Assembly (NCBI RefSeq): GCF_020535245.1
Contig: NZ_CP084910.1
Span: forward strand, 406,001 to 470,000
Origin: Asticcacaulis sp. AND118
GTDB taxonomy: Bacteria > Pseudomonadota > Alphaproteobacteria > Caulobacterales > Caulobacteraceae
Length of the DNA: 64,000 nucleotides
Direction: 5' to 3'
Positions within the stretch are counted from its first letter, which is position 1; every line of letters starts with the position of its first letter. The notes under the pieces were generated by a model. The model was given only the letters and a program-made list of their open reading frames with translations, was not told the DNA's origin and did no database searches. This document shows positions 59,588 through 64,000 of this stretch, in pieces. Position numbers and translations under genes: made by a program.

Positions 59588-60850
59588 TTACCGCTTGGTG
59601 CTGCCCGACACGTAGTAGGTCGCCGTGTTGCCGATGGCGCGGCTGGTGGCGACGACCGCACGGCCGGAGCCCGTGATATTGGTCGTGGTCGAGGCCGACA
59701 CGTCGCCATTATTGACCTGGCTGTTGCGCACGGTCATGTCGGCTTCGCATTCGGCGCAGGCATAGGCGTAGGCCGAGTTGCCGGTCGCTTCGGCGGTGAC
59801 GTAGGCGTCATAGCCGTCATGACCTTCGAAGCTGGCTTGGGTATCGATGGTGCCGTTATTGAACTGCTCCGTATCGATATTGACGTACTTGTCGCCATTA
59901 CCGGCGGTCAGGTCATTGCCGACGCCGGTGGCGGTCGAGTGCATCTCTCCGTACTCATAGCCCGACAGGACGCTCATCGACTGCACCTGACCATTGCTGA
60001 CCTGAGTGGTGTCGGTGACCAGCGATCCGCCCGTATTATAGAGCGAGACCGTGTTGGCGGCGGCATCCGACTGCGTGGCCATGTGCCAGGCATTGCCGGC
60101 ATTGGCCGAGACGTAGGATTCCGTGCGCCCGGTCGACCCTTGGGTGACCGTGTGTTCCTGCGAGCCGCGATCGGTCGAGTTCGAGCCGTAATAGTTGTTC
60201 ATCGCCGTGGCGGTGTACAGGTTCGGCGACGGCGAATAGTGCAGCACCACGCCCGTGCGGGCACGGGCTTCGGCCCCCGACTGCTGGTTGGCGGTCGATT
60301 CCAGACGCCCGTTGGTCACCTCATACGACTGATGATTGGTGACCGCGGTGGTGTTGATCTCGCCCGACCCGTAGATCGAGTTGTTGGGCGAATTGACCTG
60401 CGTATCGGCATGGACGTTGACGTTGGACACGGCCTGATTGGTGTTGGACACCAGCTTGCCGTCGGTCGTCGTGCCCGCGCCGTAATTGCCGACGGCCTGC
60501 GTCGTCATGTACAGCGGCGTGCCCAGCGACTTGCGATAGTCTTCGGGCGCGGCGGTGCCGTTGACGGTCGCCGTGGCCGTGACATTGCCCTGCAGCACCT
60601 GACGCGAGGTCAGATTGGCGTCCACCTGCTCGTTGCCGGCGATCATCGCATTGCCGTGGCTCGACGTATCGACCTGCAGCAGGTCGTAATTCTCCACCAC
60701 GTTCAGGATCTGGCCGGAGAAGATGTCGCCGGTCTGAACCTGATCGTTGGTGATGTCGAGACCACCAACCGTTTGGCTAGTAGCGGCCGTTGCCAGAGCT
60801 GCGGTTGCGAGTATTGTGCCAACGGCTAGGATCTTCGCGCGTACCCGCAT
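59588..60850 (-). CDS. hfaD: HfaD, holdfast attachment protein D
   Basis: 420 residues: signal peptide (MRVRAKILAVGTILATAALATAATSQ), then an Asn/Thr/Gln/Gly-rich body built of imperfect repeats around Q-x-x-N-G-x-(V/I)-x-(A/S/T) (for example TQVSNGQVQSMS, EQFNNGTIDTQA, SQVNNGDVSAST). The repeats resemble those of HfaA and curli subunits. HfaD is a surface-exposed part of the complex that anchors the holdfast polysaccharide to the stalk. The start overlaps the 3' end of hfaB by 74 bp in another frame. The gene ends 48 bp before a hairpin terminator. Confidence 0.88.
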   Translation of the reverse strand: MRVRAKILAVGTILATAALATAATSQTVGGLDITNDQVQTGDIFSGQILNVVENYDLLQVDTSSHGNAMIAGNEQVDANLTSRQVLQGNVTATATVNGTAAPEDYRKSLGTPLYMTTQAVGNYGAGTTTDGKLVSNTNQAVSNVNVHADTQVNSPNNSIYGSGEINTTAVTNHQSYEVTNGRLESTANQQSGAEARARTGVVLHYSPSPNLYTATAMNNYYGSNSTDRGSQEHTVTQGSTGRTESYVSANAGNAWHMATQSDAAANTVSLYNTGGSLVTDTTQVSNGQVQSMSVLSGYEYGEMHSTATGVGNDLTAGNGDKYVNIDTEQFNNGTIDTQASFEGHDGYDAYVTAEATGNSAYAYACAECEADMTVRNSQVNNGDVSASTTTNITGSGRAVVATSRAIGNTATYYVSGSTKR

Positions 60851-61868
60851 TATTGGTCTCCAGATTGTCGTAAGCCGGGGTATAGCCGCCGGTCTTGCCC
60901 AGCGTGGCGTCGTTGAGGAAGTCGTCCTTGGCGTTCAGGCAGATTTCGGGGCCCTGCGCGCCGTAGAGGTTGGCCATGAACTCCAGCGTCGCACGCTCGA
61001 TCAGGGCGCGCACCGCCAGTTGCATGGGCTCAAGCCCGCCTTCACCGGCCGAGATGTCGAAGATGTTGCCGTTGAAGAAGTCGAACACGCCGGCCTTGAT
61101 CTCGCGGCCGATGATCTGCTTCTGATAAGAGATGACATCCACCACTTCCAGCGTGCGGGTGTCGACCAGACGCAGGTCCAGCGCGACGTTCATCACGTAG
61201 AGGCGGCCGTTGACGATGCCCTTGGCGTCGCGCGCATCGGCGTCGCCGACATAGGCGTCGATGCCCGACGAGCGGATATTGTAGTTCAGCTCGGTGATGC
61301 CGCCGACGATGTGGAAGTCGGAGCCCGCGATCTGACCGGCCATGATGCGGCGGTATTCACCGGCTTCGGTCGGATTGGCGACCTCATTGTCGGTGATCAG
61401 CTTGTTGTTGGTGTACTTCAGTTCCAGTTCGGACACCGAGGTGTCGAAACGTTCGACCTGACGTGCGCCCGACTTGGCCAGAGCGGTCATCGCCATCAGC
61501 GACGCGCCCTGCGTGATCTTGCGGCCACCTTCGTATTCCACCTTGCCGGTGTAGTCCGAGATGCGGCCCACCGCCATGCGCGGCGAGGCCAGGCCATGCT
61601 TGCGGGCGTAGGAGCCGAGGCAGACCAGAGCGTCGGAATAGGCGGTCGGATTGGCCGTGACCGGCGCATTGCCGATCGGCTTGGCATAGACGCCCGACGG
61701 ACCGGCGACCGGCGACACACAGGCCGACAGGGTCATGGCACCTGCGGCCAGCGCGATCAGGCTGAGGCCCTTCGAGCGCACCCCGAAAAGTGCCTTGCGG
61801 TTTTCGGAACCGGGTGCGCGATCACCAGGACGGACCGTGCGAGACGATTTCTTCGTATCAGAAGCCAT
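60777..61868 (-). CDS. hfaB: HfaB, CsgG-like outer-membrane lipoprotein of the holdfast anchor
   Basis: 363 residues from ATG 61868 (MASDTKKSSRTVRP); a longer upstream frame would overlap hfaA extensively and lacks support. The first ~40 residues are polar and include a segment encoded by a family D palindrome, followed by the signal peptide and lipobox LSAC (IALAAGAMTLSACVSP). The body matches CsgG-like secretion lipoproteins: RMAVGRISDYTGK, ITQGASLMAMTALAKSGARQVERFDTSVSELELKY, FHIVGGITELNYNI, VDTRTLEVVDVISYQKQIIG. HfaB would assemble a pore that exports or stabilises HfaA and HfaD. It overlaps hfaA by 11 bp. Confidence 0.9.
   Translation of the reverse strand: MASDTKKSSRTVRPGDRAPGSENRKALFGVRSKGLSLIALAAGAMTLSACVSPVAGPSGVYAKPIGNAPVTANPTAYSDALVCLGSYARKHGLASPRMAVGRISDYTGKVEYEGGRKITQGASLMAMTALAKSGARQVERFDTSVSELELKYTNNKLITDNEVANPTEAGEYRRIMAGQIAGSDFHIVGGITELNYNIRSSGIDAYVGDADARDAKGIVNGRLYVMNVALDLRLVDTRTLEVVDVISYQKQIIGREIKAGVFDFFNGNIFDISAGEGGLEPMQLAVRALIERATLEFMANLYGAQGPEICLNAKDDFLNDATLGKTGGYTPAYDNLETNNAGTREDPSRWHNTRNRSSGNGRY
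61774..61823. repeat. GCGC/AAAAGTGG palindrome, family D copy 7, inside hfaB
   Basis: GAGCGCACCCCGAAAAGTG, then GCGGTTTTCGGAACCGG and GTGCGCGATCA match the family consensus. Unlike the other six copies it is in coding sequence, and in the hfaB frame it encodes roughly DRAPGSENRKALFGVRS ahead of the lipobox. Confidence 0.75.
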
Positions 61869-62310
61869 TGAGATTTCCTGTAATATCCGTGCCGGTCTCG
61901 CCGGTGGCCGTTGTCTTGCCGTTGGTGGCGGTGACGTTACCGTTGTTGATCTGGGTCGAGTTGACGATGACGGTGTTGTAGTTGCCGTTGACGACGACCG
62001 AGAGATTGTTGCCGATGGCGGTGGCGCCACCCACAGCGCCCGCGCCGGAATAGCTGTCGCCCGCGCCGTAGGTCAGGCCCTTGGAATAGACGCTCTGGTC
62101 GGAGCCGGTGACGATAACGCCGTCGAGCAGCACGCGGTTGCCGTTGGCATCGCGCGTTGACACGTCGATGGCGCGTTCTTCCTGACCGCGGCTGCGGCCG
62201 TAGCCGGTCTCGAAACCGGTCGAGGTCGTGCTCATCGTCTGCGCCAGGGCGGGTGCCCCGGTGAGGACGAGGACGCCCGCGGTAGCGGCGGCTATTTTAT
62301 AATACGCCAT
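61858..62310 (-). CDS. hfaA: HfaA, holdfast attachment protein A
   Basis: 150 residues: signal peptide (MAYYKIAAATAGVLVLTGAPALAQ), then a short body with NNLSVVVNGNYNTVIVNSTQINNGNVTATNG, the curli-like N/Q-rich pattern. Caulobacter HfaA is a high-molecular-weight polymer-forming holdfast anchor subunit. It heads the operon hfaA-hfaB-hfaD (transcribed leftward). The 215-bp gap to rhomboid upstream is AT-rich and presumably holds the promoter, but no clear box was identified. Confidence 0.88.
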   Translation of the reverse strand: MAYYKIAAATAGVLVLTGAPALAQTMSTTSTGFETGYGRSRGQEERAIDVSTRDANGNRVLLDGVIVTGSDQSVYSKGLTYGAGDSYSGAGAVGGATAIGNNLSVVVNGNYNTVIVNSTQINNGNVTATNGKTTATGETGTDITGNLNGF

Positions 62311-62525
62311 GTTGGACTCCTGTCAGGCTTGCGCCCTTCACTTGAGAGGCGAAAAGCAAATCGGATGCCAATGTGACCGTGAACCTTAAAAATTGAGTAT
62401 ATTTCGCGCCAAAAAACGCTAAATGGTTTTCAAAATCAGGATTTAAGGGCTGTGCGAAAGCCTTGTGGCCCTTATATTGGCCGGTAATTCGTCACGCTTG
62501 GCGGCTTGCCGCATAAGGGCTGTTC

Positions 62526-63161
62526 ATGAACGACACCGAAAAAGAGCCTCTTTTCACCGCACCGTGGCCCGCCGTGGTCCTGAGTGGGCTCATTTTGGCA
62601 CTCTTCGCCCTGCAATCTCAATTCGACACACGCGACGACCTGATTTACGCCTTCGCCTTGAATCCGGCCCTGCTGTCGGTGGACACGCTCGACACGCTGG
62701 TCACCACCCTGTTCCTGCACGGGAGCTGGATGCACGCAGGCCTTAACGCCGTGTTCGGCCTGGCCTTCGCCAGCGGCGTGGCGCGGGTCTTCGGCACGCG
62801 CGCCGGCGGTGCCGCACTCTTCTTTATATATTATCTGCTGTGCGGCGTGCTGGCCGGGGCTGTCTATTGCGCTCTGTTCCCGGACCGCAATGTGTTGCTG
62901 ATCGGCGCGTCAGGCGCCATCTCCGGCCTGATGGGCGCGGCCGTCCGCATCGGTCCGGGCTATATCCTGCCCTTCACCGATCGCCGCGTGGTCGGTATGA
63001 GCCTCGCCTGGACGGTGATCAACGTCCTGTCCGCTTTCGTCAGCATCCTGCCGTCCGCCGGCACGATCGCCTGGGAAGTCCACCTGATCGGTTATGCCAT
63101 CGGTCTTCTGAGCATAGGCGTCTGGATGCGGCTGTTCCGGCCCAAATTCTTTGCGGTCTAA
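62526..63161 (+). CDS. Rhomboid-family intramembrane serine protease
   Basis: 211 residues, about six membrane helices. HGSWMHAGLNAVFG (His65, His70, Asn74), the nucleophile Ser129 in GASGAISGLMGA and catalytic His186 in EVHLIGYAIGLL match active rhomboids. It cleaves within membrane segments of other proteins; the substrate is unknown. It is divergent from hfaA. Confidence 0.9.
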   Translation: MNDTEKEPLFTAPWPAVVLSGLILALFALQSQFDTRDDLIYAFALNPALLSVDTLDTLVTTLFLHGSWMHAGLNAVFGLAFASGVARVFGTRAGGAALFFIYYLLCGVLAGAVYCALFPDRNVLLIGASGAISGLMGAAVRIGPGYILPFTDRRVVGMSLAWTVINVLSAFVSILPSAGTIAWEVHLIGYAIGLLSIGVWMRLFRPKFFAV

Positions 63162-63297
63162 ATTTCCACAAGGGACGACCTCACACAAAATTGACATCAC
63201 GGTCAAATTTTAGCCTTGCCCTCTTAGCGTCTTCGCATAACTCTGCTCTCTTCGCCTGCGCAATGGGAGGCCGGGCGCACAAAGAGGGAGAGAGGCT

Positions 63298-63729
63298 ATG
63301 CTGGTCAATCAGCTTTTGAATGCCAAAGGGCATCAGGTCTTCACAGTGTCGCCCGAAGATACGGTGTCGGCGGTGTCCGCCCTGCTGCATACGCGCAAGG
63401 TCGGGGCTTTTGTAGTGTCCGACCGACTGGGGCGCGTGGCGGGCATCGTGTCAGAGCGCGACATCATAGGTGCGCTGGCGCAAAAGGGGGCTCCGGCTCT
63501 CGATATGCAGGTTCGGGAAATCATGACGGCCGATGTCATCGTGGCGCGTCTGGGCGAGACGGTGGACTCTCTGCTGGAGCGCATGACCGATCGTCGTATC
63601 CGTCACCTGCCGGTCATGGAAGGACCGAAGCTGACCGGCATCATCTCTATAGGGGATCTGGTTAAGGCCAAGATCGCGCAAGCCGAACACGAAGCCCAGA
63701 CGCTCAAGGCCTATATAGCCGCCGGGTAG
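63298..63729 (+). CDS. Two-CBS-domain protein
   Basis: 143 residues with two CBS motifs: GHQVFTVSPEDTVSAVSALLHTRKVGAFVVSDRLGRVAGIVSERDIIGAL and VREIMTADVIVARLGETVDSLLERMTDRRIRHLPVMEGPKLTGIISIGDLVKA. Such proteins sense adenine nucleotides and regulate partners. GGGAGAGAGGC precedes ATG 63298. No partner is obvious. Confidence 0.9.
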   Translation: MLVNQLLNAKGHQVFTVSPEDTVSAVSALLHTRKVGAFVVSDRLGRVAGIVSERDIIGALAQKGAPALDMQVREIMTADVIVARLGETVDSLLERMTDRRIRHLPVMEGPKLTGIISIGDLVKAKIAQAEHEAQTLKAYIAAG

Positions 63730-63897
63730 GCTAAAAATCGGGTGATTTTCACGTAACGGGGATAGATTTGACTTTTATGATTTTAGGGCTTGCGTCCCGC
63801 CGGACGGTTTGGCTATAAGCCGCCCTCTCGACGGGACGCGCCGCCGACGAAACAAGTTGGTTGAAAAACAGACTTGCTAATTCGTCTAAGCAGCGAT

Positions 63898-63981
63898 ATG
63901 TTCCGCGACCTTCCGATTCTCCAAGGCCTGCACGGCCATCTCACAAAGATGGCATGGGTGGTTTTGTTGTCTTTAAAATGA
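63898..63981 (+). pseudogene. Short FlgB-like reading frame at window edge
   Basis: Starts MFRDLPILQGLHGHLTKMAW, which resembles the N-terminal helix of flagellar rod protein FlgB (LP-L-L-M-W pattern), then VVLLSLK and a stop. Sequence continues only 19 bp beyond, so a frameshift, an insertion or simply a different short gene cannot be separated. FlgB orthologs continue with an ENVANANTPG motif, which is not seen here. Confidence 0.3.
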
Positions 63982-64000
63982 CCGCAAGCGCGGTTGTGGA

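Overview
The window reads as chromosomal DNA of a stalk/holdfast-forming alphaproteobacterium of the Caulobacteraceae (Caulobacter/Asticcacaulis-like). The case rests on a complete holdfast-anchor operon (hfaA-hfaB-hfaD, minus strand, 59588-62310), a PodJ-type polarity factor (14839-17925), the alphaproteobacterial ChvI/ChvG - HPr kinase - EIIA block, an alphaproteobacterial LexA box before dinB, and high-GC coding sequence throughout. The genus is inference; no rRNA or unambiguous tRNA gene is present.

Layout. 1-5263: an unrecognised protein running off the left edge, then divergently chvI, chvG, hprK and an EIIA-Man domain protein (envelope-stress signalling plus nitrogen-type PTS regulation; the usual HPr gene does not follow). 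5386-13065: DNA repair and stress genes (ada, dinB, two OsmC proteins, a PNPOx-like protein, quinone reductase, a YafJ-like amidotransferase, PPK2, a single-PAS protein). 13442-19771: a secreted Val-Asn-repeat protein behind a candidate sigma-54 promoter, PodJ, a TauE/SafE permease and its usual partner protein. 19919-28376: a DinG-like helicase, leuA, a DUF2125 protein, chorismate mutase and hisC. 28649-36969: a Rieske oxygenase, TetR, HIG1 and cobalamin adenosyltransferase, etfBA, 3-hydroxyacyl-CoA dehydrogenase and two membrane proteins. 37190-42247: tlpA head-to-head with argH-lptM-lysA, a short DUF4175-like protein and a nuclease. 42432-49488: a phosphatase-kinase fusion, apaG, a long dCTP deaminase, and a GNAT/glycosyltransferase/cupin operon likely to act on a surface glycan. 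49682-51814: a complete 2,133-bp IS1595-family insertion with cargo. 51882-59498: two paralogous membrane proteins with a tiny HTH regulator, a TraB-like protein, argD-argF and an M16 peptidase. 59588-64000: hfaDBA (read leftward), rhomboid, a CBS-domain protein and a short FlgB-like reading frame at the edge.

The most striking non-genic structure is repetitive. A family of about 175-240-bp elements with long inverted arms and a conserved, oriented core occurs at twelve loci (nine full, three with partial copies), always between genes, and its outer end sometimes supplies the ribosome-binding site of the next gene (chvG, probably hprK). Two copies carry a nested second hairpin in opposite arms. 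At least three further palindromic families are scattered through the window, and one copy of the GCGC...AAAAGTGG family lies in frame inside hfaB, where it encodes part of the HfaB pre-lipobox region.

The IS1595 element has 23-bp inverted repeats (21 matches) and a perfect 8-bp target duplication (AGGGTGCT). Besides its transposase it carries a coiled-coil/winged-helix-like protein with its own promoter, a 71-nt tRNA/tmRNA-like structure, and a 50-residue protein. The cargo is the least explained gene content here.
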